64,000 bases of DNA, from NCBI RefSeq assembly GCF_900184685.1, contig NZ_FXXL01000007.1, forward strand, positions 2,375,331 to 2,439,330. Reading direction: 5' to 3'. The translations under genes and the position numbers were made by a program. The number at the start of each line of letters is the position of its first letter. The first letter of the stretch is position 1. This document shows positions 46,518 to 54,502 of this stretch, one piece after another. The notes below the pieces were generated by a model that was not told the DNA's origin, ran no database searches, and worked only from the letters and a program-made list of their open reading frames with translations. This DNA is from Butyricimonas sp. Marseille-P3923 (GTDB lineage Bacteria > Bacteroidota > Bacteroidia > Bacteroidales > Marinifilaceae).

Positions 46518-47549
46518 ATGACAACACAGAAGCCTGTAACAATCAAGGACATCGCGGAGAAACTGAAAATATCGGTATCAACGGTTTCCCGTGCTTTGAA
46601 AGACAATCATGAAATCAGCGCTAAAACCCGCAAAAAAGTGCAAGACTTGGCCAAGCAACTCGGGTACAAGCCCAATCCCCTTGCCGTCGCGCTGAAAACG
46701 CACAAGAGCCACTCGATCGGGGTTATCGTACCCCAGATCGTGAGCACGTTTTACGCTACCGTGGTAAAAACAATCGAGGAAGTAGCTGACGGTCACGGGT
46801 ACAACGTGTTGGTTATCTCCTCAAACGAAAACTTCGAGAAAGAGAAAAAAAGCGTGGACGTCCTATTGGCAAACCGGGCGGACGGAATCATCATGGCTCT
46901 ATCGCACGAGACAAAAGAATTTGACCACGTGAAACAAATCCAAGAATCCGGAATCCCCGTGGTATTATTCGACCGCACAACGGGTTCCGTGGAAGGAGTA
47001 TCGAGAGTCGTGACTGACGGTGTTACCGCTGCCTTCCAAGCGATACAACATCTCGTGTCGGTCGGATGCAAAAAGATCGCCATATTAACCGGACCGGAAC
47101 AAATAGCCATCGGCGGCAAACGCATGGAAGGTTACCGGAAAGCGCTGGAAGCAAATCATATACCTATAAAGGAAAATTATATCCGTTACTGTTCGGACTT
47201 AACCGTTGAATCCGGCAAGCAGGCCACGCTACAATTACTCGAAACGCGGGAAAGACCGGATGCCATATTCGGTATCACGGATGATCTGGCTATCGGTGCG
47301 ATTGAGGCGATAAAAGAGAAAAAACTCAATATCCCGCAGGACATTGCCGTGGTAGGGTTCTCCAACACGAAACGCTCCCGGTACATGAATCCCACGGTTA
47401 GTTCGATAAATCAATTCCCGGAAAAAATAGGAAAAACCGCGGCTGAATTATTGTTCGAACAAATCATAAACAGCAGGCACGCGAGGATAAGAAAAGAGAT
47501 CGTCAATTGCGAGTTAATCGTGCGTGAATCATCCGATAAACACAAGTAA
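46518..47549 (+). CDS. LacI family transcriptional regulator
   Basis: The 343-residue protein has an N-terminal LacI helix-turn-helix (TIKDIAEKLKISVSTVSRAL, then KPNPLAVALKT) and a periplasmic-binding-like sensor domain (IGVIVPQIVSTFYATVV to IAVVGFSNTKRSRYMNPTVSSI). The usual target is sugar or nucleoside metabolism genes; no obvious target lies next to it. It starts 18 bases after the PgpH-like gene. Confidence 0.95.
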   Translation: MTTQKPVTIKDIAEKLKISVSTVSRALKDNHEISAKTRKKVQDLAKQLGYKPNPLAVALKTHKSHSIGVIVPQIVSTFYATVVKTIEEVADGHGYNVLVISSNENFEKEKKSVDVLLANRADGIIMALSHETKEFDHVKQIQESGIPVVLFDRTTGSVEGVSRVVTDGVTAAFQAIQHLVSVGCKKIAILTGPEQIAIGGKRMEGYRKALEANHIPIKENYIRYCSDLTVESGKQATLQLLETRERPDAIFGITDDLAIGAIEAIKEKKLNIPQDIAVVGFSNTKRSRYMNPTVSSINQFPEKIGKTAAELLFEQIINSRHARIRKEIVNCELIVRESSDKHK

Positions 47550-47651
47550 ACGATTGTCGCTAGAAATGTAAAAACTTAACACTATTGATTAAAACCTTGT
47601 TAATTACTCGGTTAAAGATTATTAAAGCCGTAAATCATCAATTTGAATGAC

Positions 47652-47659
47652 TATTTTTG
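47652..47659 (+). promoter_or_regulatory. -7 element before gldA
   Basis: TATTTTTG fits TAnnTTTG and lies 24 bases before the gldA ATG at 47683. Confidence 0.5.
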
Positions 47660-47682
47660 TAGAAAACAAATAACAGCTGCCC

Positions 47683-48609
47683 ATGGATGTCATTGTGGAT
47701 AAATTAACGAAGTCTTTCGAAGGACACAAAGCCGTGGATTCCATCTCTTTTAAAGCCAAAAGAGGGGAAGTTCTTGGGTTATTGGGACCAAACGGAGCCG
47801 GGAAAACAACCACGATGAAAATATTGTCAGGCTACCTCTTGCCCGAACGCGGGAATATCAATTTCGGCGATTACTCCATCTGGAAGCAGGCAGGAAAAAT
47901 CAAAAAGGTCATCGGCTACCTCCCGGAACACAACCCGCTGTACCCGGAAATGAACGTGATCGACTTCCTGTTTTTTATCGGTAAACTTCAAGACATCCCG
48001 AAATACAAAATCACGGCACGGGTACTCGATATGATCCGGTTGTGCGGACTTGATAACGAGAAACATAAAAAGATTCACGAGCTATCCAAAGGTTATCGGC
48101 AACGTGTCGGAATCGCTCAAGCCCTTATTCATGATCCGGAAGTTGTTATTTTGGACGAACCGACTACCGGACTCGACCCGAACCAGATCTTTGCTATCCG
48201 CAAAATCATCAAGACCATCGGGGAAGACAAAACGGTGATTCTAAGCTCTCATATTTTATCCGAGATTGAAACGACTTGTGATCAAGTAATGATCATGAGT
48301 AATGGCAAGATCGTGGCAAACGGGACGACATCCGAACTCCGTCGGAAATCCGACGCGGGTTACAGTTTCAAACTGGGCATCAAAGGGGACGACATACCGG
48401 TCATCCACGATGCTTTATGCACGCTCCCGGAGATATTGCACATGGAGATTACCCAAGAGCAAAACTTCGAGATCCAGTGCAAACCCGACGTGGAAATCGG
48501 ACGAACCATATTTGACCTCTGCCGGGAACATGATTGGTATATCAGTGAACTCACTCCCGTGCAGACCAGACTGGAAGATATATTTCGAAAAGTCACTCAA
48601 AACGAATAA
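47683..48609 (+). CDS. gldA: ABC transporter ATPase, GldA-like
   Basis: The 308-residue protein has Walker A GPNGAGKTT at 35-43, signature LSKGYRQRV and Walker B VVILDEPTTGLDP. The C-terminal extension and the genes downstream match the GldA/GldF/GldG set known from gliding Bacteroidota. Non-gliding Bacteroidales also carry it, with unknown cargo. Confidence 0.93.
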   Translation: MDVIVDKLTKSFEGHKAVDSISFKAKRGEVLGLLGPNGAGKTTTMKILSGYLLPERGNINFGDYSIWKQAGKIKKVIGYLPEHNPLYPEMNVIDFLFFIGKLQDIPKYKITARVLDMIRLCGLDNEKHKKIHELSKGYRQRVGIAQALIHDPEVVILDEPTTGLDPNQIFAIRKIIKTIGEDKTVILSSHILSEIETTCDQVMIMSNGKIVANGTTSELRRKSDAGYSFKLGIKGDDIPVIHDALCTLPEILHMEITQEQNFEIQCKPDVEIGRTIFDLCREHDWYISELTPVQTRLEDIFRKVTQNE

Positions 48610-48612
48610 TTC

Positions 48613-49335
48613 ATGGGCGCAGTAAAAGTTATCATAGATAAAGAATTAAAAGTCGCGTTCAACTCGCTCGCGATATACATTATTTACACGGTTTTCTTTT
48701 GCATAACGGGATTCATCTGCTGGTTCTCGTGGAAAAACGTATTTTACACCGGACAAGCCTCTTTGAATTACTTGTTCAACGTGTTCTACTGGACGCTTTT
48801 TTTCATGGTTCCCGTGCTCACGATGAAAAGCATATCGGACGAACGAAAGGACGGCACGTTCGAACTCCTGTTCACGAAACCGATAAAACCGTGGCAATTC
48901 CTTTGCGGTAAATTTTTCGCGATACTCCTGCAAGTCATTCTATGCCTGTTACTGACTCTGCCCTATTACATTACGCTGACATCACTCGGGCATGTGGACT
49001 ATGCGGCCGGGATTTGCGGCTACCTCGGACTAATACTGGTTAGCGGTTGCTATATCAGCATGGGCATATTCGCGTCGTCATTGACGTCAAACACGATTGT
49101 TGCTTTTTTCGTCACCTTTGCCATCGGGATATGGTTCCAATTCCTGTTCGAGTTTATCGCGGGACTGTTCGGCTCCGGTTTCATCGCTGCCCTATTTACT
49201 TATTTATCCATGGGCGAACATTTCGATGCCATTCCCCGCGGAGTCATCGACACGAAAGACTTTGTATATTTCGTCAGTATTGTAACCTTGTTCCTCGCGC
49301 TAGCGAGATACTATATCAGTCGAACCAGAGCCTAA
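48613..49335 (+). CDS. gldF: ABC-2 permease, GldF-like
   Basis: The 240-residue protein has six membrane segments of the ABC-2 type, with SISDERKDGTFELLFTKPI near residue 75. It starts four bases after gldA and precedes gldG by ten bases. It is the membrane partner of the ATPase. Confidence 0.9.
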   Translation: MGAVKVIIDKELKVAFNSLAIYIIYTVFFCITGFICWFSWKNVFYTGQASLNYLFNVFYWTLFFMVPVLTMKSISDERKDGTFELLFTKPIKPWQFLCGKFFAILLQVILCLLLTLPYYITLTSLGHVDYAAGICGYLGLILVSGCYISMGIFASSLTSNTIVAFFVTFAIGIWFQFLFEFIAGLFGSGFIAALFTYLSMGEHFDAIPRGVIDTKDFVYFVSIVTLFLALARYYISRTRA

Positions 49336-49345
49336 TATATACCTA

Positions 49346-50845
49346 GTGATGAAAAACAAATTCATATATAACCCCACCTTCCTGATTTTATCACTGATAG
49401 CGGTAAATATTGTCTCCTATTTCGTTTTTGCCAGAATAGACCTCACGAGCAACAAGAAATACTCGTTGAGCCCCGTGAGCAAAAATATGATTAAAAAAGT
49501 CGATAAAGACGTTTCCGTAACCCTTTTCATGTCTGAAGGACTTTCGCAGGACAAAATGAAAATGGGACGGGAATTTAAACACTTGCTCAAAGAATACAAA
49601 ACCCTTAGCAACAAATCGTTCACGATCACCACCATCACGCCGGACAACGACTCGAGAGAAATACTTGCCTTGGAAGCCGGCATACATCCCTTCTCCCAAG
49701 AAAGCATGGAAAGAGATATGGTGAAGATCCAAAAAATCTACTTCGGGGCAGTCATACAAATCGGGAACAAAAAATCGGTCATTCCCCTTATCAGCCAGCA
49801 TACCCCGCTGGAATACGAAGTGACTCGCATGTTAAAAGAAGCGTGCGACACGACAAAACCGAATATCGGCTTCTTGCTGGGACACAACGAAATGCTCCGC
49901 GACAAGATCACCCAAATCAGGCATGAACTTTTCCGAAACGCACGTTTGGAATCATTATACATCGACCAATTCACAGACTTGAACCGTTACAAAGTGATTT
50001 GTATCATGGGTCCCAGAGACAGTTTCAGCAAGGAAGAGATTAAACGACTCCAAGAATACTTGAAGCAAGGCGGAAGACTGTATATCGCGCTGAATCACGC
50101 GGTCGGACAAATCACAGCAAGTCAAAATAACGGTTTTATCAATCGTGTCGGTCTTGAAGATATGCTGGAAAACTTCGGACTGAAGATCAACTATGACTTC
50201 GTGATCGATAGCTATTGCGGACGAATCCGGGTATCTCAAGGACCTTTTTTCCTATATCAAAGTGAGGTCAGTTTTCCGTATATGCCAACCATACAGAAAT
50301 TCAGTTCTCATGTTATCACAAACGGATTGAATGCCATATCACTACTCTTCGCGAGTAGTATGACAAACGTGAAAACCACTTCCGCCTACACGTTCACCCC
50401 GTTGGCAAAAACTTCCCCGACATCGGGAGTACAGGAAGTTCCCGTGTTCTTCGACATACAGAAGACGTGGACCCGCCATGACTTCAACCGCCCGAACAAC
50501 GTCGTGGCTGCCTTATTGAATAATGAAGACGACAAAAGTGCTATCATCGTCATCTCGAATGCCAGCTTCATGGAAGACAATGACTACGATGCCCTTCGCC
50601 TAGACAACATCAGGTTTGCCATAAACTCTATCGAATGGTTGGCTGACGATTCCGGGTTGATAAAATTGAGGAACAAATATATAGTGAATCAGACATTAGA
50701 ACCGGTAAGTAATTCATACCGGACATTCTTGAAATATTTCAACTTTTTCTTGCCTATTGTCATTATACTATTAATCGGCTTGTTCCAGTACAGGCAATAC
50801 AAATTAAAAAGACTGAGACGTTCCCAGTCCGGATATATAGATTAA
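49346..50845 (+). CDS. gldG: GldG-like ABC transporter-associated protein
   Basis: The 499-residue protein has an N-terminal membrane segment (FLILSLIAVNIVSYFVFARID), then YSLSPVSKNMIKKVDKDVSVTLF, an extracytoplasmic GldG-type domain, and a C-terminal membrane helix (FFLPIVIILLIGLFQYR). The start may be the first or second Met (49346 or 49349). It is the third gene of the gldA-F-G operon. Confidence 0.85.
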   Translation: MMKNKFIYNPTFLILSLIAVNIVSYFVFARIDLTSNKKYSLSPVSKNMIKKVDKDVSVTLFMSEGLSQDKMKMGREFKHLLKEYKTLSNKSFTITTITPDNDSREILALEAGIHPFSQESMERDMVKIQKIYFGAVIQIGNKKSVIPLISQHTPLEYEVTRMLKEACDTTKPNIGFLLGHNEMLRDKITQIRHELFRNARLESLYIDQFTDLNRYKVICIMGPRDSFSKEEIKRLQEYLKQGGRLYIALNHAVGQITASQNNGFINRVGLEDMLENFGLKINYDFVIDSYCGRIRVSQGPFFLYQSEVSFPYMPTIQKFSSHVITNGLNAISLLFASSMTNVKTTSAYTFTPLAKTSPTSGVQEVPVFFDIQKTWTRHDFNRPNNVVAALLNNEDDKSAIIVISNASFMEDNDYDALRLDNIRFAINSIEWLADDSGLIKLRNKYIVNQTLEPVSNSYRTFLKYFNFFLPIVIILLIGLFQYRQYKLKRLRRSQSGYID

Positions 50846-50851
50846 AATGGA

Positions 50852-50870
50852 AGGTGTGTTTTACACACCT
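50852..50870. terminator. Hairpin overlapping the dapA stop codon
   Basis: AGGTGTGT (50852-50859) pairs with ACACACCT (50863-50870) around TTT. It lies between convergent gldG and dapA and includes the dapA stop codon (complement of 50861-50863). A similar hairpin is present at 30243-30265. The U-tract is weak. Confidence 0.55.
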
Positions 50871-51733
50871 CGTTTCAATTTCTGGTACAAAGCATCACTC
50901 ACCTCGCACAAGGGCGAACGTAGTTTTTGACTGGCAATAACCCCTTTGGCATGCAAGGCTGCTTTCACCCCGGCAGGATTTCCCTCCTCGAAAAGAGCCT
51001 TGAACATCTCACCCAAGTGCAAGTGAATATCTTTCGCTTCCCCAAATTCTCCTTCCAAAGCCAAATGCACCATAGTAGAAAAGTCATACGGCAACACGTT
51101 CGCGATCACAGAGATAACCCCACTCCCGCCAATAGAAATCAAGGGCAGGGCAATGCCGTCGTCACCCGAAAGGAATATAAAATTCTCCGGCATCCCGGCA
51201 ATAATGGAAGTCGCCTGTTCAAAATTACCGGCAGCCTCTTTTATCGCGATAATATTTTCAAAATCAAGAGCCAGTCGCAACGTGGTTGCAGCCGTCATAT
51301 TCACGGAAGTACGCCCCGGAACATTGTACAAGATTACCGGAAGAGGCGAATGTTCCGCGATAGCTTTAAAATGATTATATAATCCCTGCTGTGAAGGCTT
51401 ATTATAATAAGGTGTAACACTCAATATTGCATCTCCCTGCCTTAAATAAGGTAACGTGGCAAGTTCCTCCACGACATGAGCCGTGTTATTTCCTCCAACA
51501 CCCAAGACAATCGGCAACCGCCCGGCATTTTCCTCCGTGATCACATTCACCACGTAAGCCCTCTCCTCTACCGTCATTGTCGCGGCCTCCGAAGTAGTAC
51601 CCAAAGCCACCAGATAATCGACACCACCGTCCATCACGTAATTCACGAGGTTTCTTAAAGAACTTTCGTCGATATTTCCCATTTCGTCAAACGGAGTAAC
51701 CAAAGCAACCCCTACTCCCGAAAACTTTTTCAT
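50861..51733 (-). CDS. dapA: 4-hydroxy-tetrahydrodipicolinate synthase
   Basis: The 290-residue TIM-barrel protein has Thr46-Thr47 (ALGTTSEA), Tyr136 (VILYNVPGRT) and the Schiff-base Lys165 (IAIKEAAGN). It condenses aspartate semialdehyde and pyruvate in lysine and diaminopimelate synthesis. It is one base downstream of the DUF6913-like gene, so both share a transcript. Confidence 0.97.
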   Translation of the reverse strand: MKKFSGVGVALVTPFDEMGNIDESSLRNLVNYVMDGGVDYLVALGTTSEAATMTVEERAYVVNVITEENAGRLPIVLGVGGNNTAHVVEELATLPYLRQGDAILSVTPYYNKPSQQGLYNHFKAIAEHSPLPVILYNVPGRTSVNMTAATTLRLALDFENIIAIKEAAGNFEQATSIIAGMPENFIFLSGDDGIALPLISIGGSGVISVIANVLPYDFSTMVHLALEGEFGEAKDIHLHLGEMFKALFEEGNPAGVKAALHAKGVIASQKLRSPLCEVSDALYQKLKRGV

Positions 51734-51734
51734 C

Positions 51735-52253
51735 TCAATACGTATTAATCTTTGTGAATAACTTAAACAAACGATCTACAAAAACGTCCGTATTCCGGAC
51801 ATTGGCAAACATAATATCATGCTCCACTCCCTCTCTGGATATACCGACCTTGCATGGTGATTTGGCATATCGTACAATGTAATCCCCCAAAACATCGGGC
51901 TGCATAGAAATGTCTATGAACACCCCTTCCGTCTTCTCCAACACCTCCCGCAACTTGGCATCCCGGATTTTCCCACCATACGTAATAGAAGACTCATCCG
52001 CGTACAACGCGTCTCCCGATCGTTCAAATACCGATTTGGACTGCCGGATAAAAGAAAGCAAATGCACTTCCATATACTTTGCCAGAGATTTTCTGATTTT
52101 ATCTACCTCTGTCCAAGAAATATCATCAGCCACCCAGAACAACACACATTCCTTCGCCGCCTCTAAATTTTGAAATGCCAAAACCCGCTCGTCCTTGACT
52201 GCCACATCCTTTAAATGATATCTCTTGAATTTCTCGACTATAAATTTAAGCAT
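51735..52253 (-). CDS. DUF6913-like hypothetical protein
   Basis: The 172-residue cytoplasmic protein has no signal or membrane segment. It contains alternating helices and strands (VLAFQNLEAAKECVLFWVADD, VFIDISMQPDVL). The family is often encoded next to dapA in Bacteroidota. The function is unknown. Confidence 0.78.
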   Translation of the reverse strand: MLKFIVEKFKRYHLKDVAVKDERVLAFQNLEAAKECVLFWVADDISWTEVDKIRKSLAKYMEVHLLSFIRQSKSVFERSGDALYADESSITYGGKIRDAKLREVLEKTEGVFIDISMQPDVLGDYIVRYAKSPCKVGISREGVEHDIMFANVRNTDVFVDRLFKLFTKINTY

Positions 52254-52369
52254 ATTCTTCTATTTGTACTTGAACAACCTAACGCAAAAGTAGTAATAAA
52301 AACTATACGCACCCCGCTTTGTTATTTTTCAAACATAAAAAAAAGTATCTGAAAAAAAACACGAAACTC

Positions 52370-52400
52370 TTGCATAAACAAAGAACATTCCATACCTTTG
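52370..52400 (+). promoter_or_regulatory. Promoter of tRNA-Arg
   Basis: TTG at 52370-52372, 20 bases, then TACCTTTG at 52393-52400. Both fit the Bacteroidota consensus. It lies 18 bases before the tRNA. Confidence 0.72.
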
Positions 52401-52417
52401 CCACGCAAAATAAACAA

Positions 52418-52490
52418 GGACTCGTAGCTTAATGGATAGAGCACTTGGTTACGGCCCAAGAGGTTGTGGGTTCGACTCCCGCCGAGTTCA
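52418..52490 (+). tRNA. tRNA-Arg (anticodon ACG)
   Basis: The 73-base cloverleaf has acceptor strands GGACTCG (52418-52424) and CGAGTTC (52483-52489) with one G-U, discriminator A, the T arm with GGTTCGACTCC, and an anticodon stem CTTGG/CCAAG around TTACGGC, giving anticodon ACG. The CCA end is not encoded. The A34 is expected to be converted to inosine. Confidence 0.95.
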
Positions 52491-52492
52491 CG

Positions 52493-52526
52493 AAATCCCC
52501 TGAAAGACATCTTTCGGGGGATTTTT
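52493..52526 (+). terminator. Intrinsic terminator after tRNA-Arg
   Basis: AAATCCCCTGAAAG (52493-52506) pairs with CTTTCGGGGGATTT (52511-52524), one T-G pair, with a T-run after it. Confidence 0.9.
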
Positions 52527-52604
52527 GTTTCCGGTAATGTCATCCCCTTTGCATTTTACCGGATTAATACTAACTTTACCACTCCACGAAAAGGAATACC
52601 GACA

Positions 52605-53189
52605 GTGACAGATAAAACCGAATCAACGATTATTCGCCTGCTGGCAGCCGGAGATGAACGGTGCATGAAAATAATGTTTGACATCTACTATCAACCGTTA
52701 TGCACTTATGTCATGCGCTACCTTCTTTCCGTCGAGGACGCTAAAGACATCGTTCAATCCGTCTTCATCTCTTTCTGGAACAACAAAAAGGGACATCCGT
52801 TTTCAGGCTCTATCCGTTCCTATTTATTCGGCGCTGCAAGTAAAGCCTCTTTACAATTCATGAGAAACAAAGGCAAAACCTATTTCGTGGACATTGAACT
52901 GCATATTGATGACTTTCTGGATGAAATGCTTCATGACGACGAGGCAGAACTCGAAAAAATCAAAGAACAACTGTACGCCGCGATAGAAAATCTCCCCACC
53001 AATCCTCAAAAAGTATTAAAAGCCATTATTTTCAATAACACGCCTTATAAAACCGTGGCGGAAGAAATGCAGATATCCGTTAATACCGTGAAAACCTACT
53101 ACGCCCGTGCGCTAGAAGCTTTGCGCAAGTCAATAGACACCAAAACATTCTCCCTCCTCTTTCTCTCTTTCCTGCATTCTGAAAAATAA
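52605..53189 (+). CDS. ECF RNA polymerase sigma-70 factor (second locus)
   Basis: The 194-residue protein has region 2 (LSVEDAKDIVQSVFISFWNN) and region 4 (YKTVAEEMQISVNTVKTYYARALEALR). The GTG at 52605 is chosen, with AAGGAA eight bases before it. The open frame continues upstream through the tRNA and its terminator, so a longer start is impossible. The next gene is FecR-like. Confidence 0.92.
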   Translation: MTDKTESTIIRLLAAGDERCMKIMFDIYYQPLCTYVMRYLLSVEDAKDIVQSVFISFWNNKKGHPFSGSIRSYLFGAASKASLQFMRNKGKTYFVDIELHIDDFLDEMLHDDEAELEKIKEQLYAAIENLPTNPQKVLKAIIFNNTPYKTVAEEMQISVNTVKTYYARALEALRKSIDTKTFSLLFLSFLHSEK

Positions 53190-53258
53190 TTTCAAAATTT
53201 TATTCTATTCGTGTCACCCATTCTCATTTTTTGGGAATATCATATAAAACAGTGACAC

Positions 53259-54461
53259 ATGGAACATAAAACAATATACGAACTGATAGCGGAATACAGC
53301 AACGGCACCCTCTCCCCGGCGGCGCGGGAGCAACTCCGCCATCTCATAGACAATGACAGGGAAGCCCGGAAACTATTTCGGGATATCCGGGAAACAGAGA
53401 AACTACTAAAAACAATACAGGCACAAGAAAAACTTTCACCGCGAGAAGCTTGGGAAAACTTCTCCGAAACATTAACACACACTCGCCGGAAGAACAGACG
53501 CCTGCACCGGATTATCGGAACTGCTATTGCAGCCTCTGTCGCTTTAATCCTGCTCTTTATATTCCCGGATACACGATCGACGTATGCCCCGGAGCAACAA
53601 GTTGCTCAAACTCAAATCGAACCCGGCAGCGTGAAAGCTGTACTCAGCTACGCCAACGGCGAAACTGTCAACCTAACCTCCTCGGCATCTTCCCGCATCG
53701 TGGCTCCCGACGGTTCGACTATTGTAAACGACTCTCTGGAAGGATTACAATATAACAAGGATAACCGGGAAACAGGGCAAACCGCCCCGCTTCACATGAT
53801 TACCGTTCCCCCGGGTGGTGAATACCGTTTCACGCTGGCAGACGGCACACGTGTATGGATAAACTCGTCCTCCGAAATACAATTCCCCAGTCAATTTTCC
53901 GGGAATACAAGGGAGATTTACATGAAAGGAGAAATATACTTGGAAGTGGCGCCGGATAAATCCCGCCCGTTCATCGTGCATTCGGGCAACGACCGGATTC
54001 GGGTACTAGGCACGAAATTCAACATAACAGCCTATCCCGAAGAACAAAAAACAATTACCACACTCGTCACCGGAAGTGTCGAGTTCGAACACAATAACTC
54101 GAAAATTCGCCTCTCGCCGGGAGAACAATCCATCATGGACCACACGACCGACAAACTGGAAAAACAAAAAGTCGATGTATCAATCTATACCTCATGGATT
54201 AGCGGAGCCTTCGAGTACGAGAATATGCCCTTATCATACATTGCCCGACAACTGTCCCGCTGGTACGACGTGCAATTCACCTTTGAAGCGGCGGAGTTCC
54301 GGGAGCACCCCTTTACAGGCATCGTGAAGCGAAACCAAACCTTGGAAGAAGTCCTCACGATTATCGGCAAGACAACAAATATCAAATTCGAAATATCCGA
54401 AAGAAATATTATTATAAAGAAAGCGGAAGATGCTGCAAACATCTCCCGTTTAAACAATTAA
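53259..54461 (+). CDS. FecR family anti-sigma factor (second locus)
   Basis: The 400-residue protein has an N-terminal anti-sigma region, one membrane segment at about 84-104 (IIGTAIAASVALILLFIF), the FecR domain (VPPGGEYRFTLADGTRVWINS) and a C-terminal DUF4974-like region. It is positioned between the sigma and susC genes, with the same logic as the first locus. Confidence 0.95.
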   Translation: MEHKTIYELIAEYSNGTLSPAAREQLRHLIDNDREARKLFRDIRETEKLLKTIQAQEKLSPREAWENFSETLTHTRRKNRRLHRIIGTAIAASVALILLFIFPDTRSTYAPEQQVAQTQIEPGSVKAVLSYANGETVNLTSSASSRIVAPDGSTIVNDSLEGLQYNKDNRETGQTAPLHMITVPPGGEYRFTLADGTRVWINSSSEIQFPSQFSGNTREIYMKGEIYLEVAPDKSRPFIVHSGNDRIRVLGTKFNITAYPEEQKTITTLVTGSVEFEHNNSKIRLSPGEQSIMDHTTDKLEKQKVDVSIYTSWISGAFEYENMPLSYIARQLSRWYDVQFTFEAAEFREHPFTGIVKRNQTLEEVLTIIGKTTNIKFEISERNIIIKKAEDAANISRLNN

Positions 54462-54502
54462 TTCCATTCTCTAGGTGGAAAAAACAATTAAAGTACAATG
54501 TT

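Noticed and set aside
52418..52490. tRNA as an attachment site for an integrated island.
   Set aside because: No integrase, excisionase or repeated tRNA 3' end was seen in the 11 kb after it.
52464..52604. Extension of the second ECF sigma protein into the tRNA.
   Set aside because: The frame passes through the tRNA and its terminator. The GTG at 52605 with a good Shine-Dalgarno sequence is a better start.
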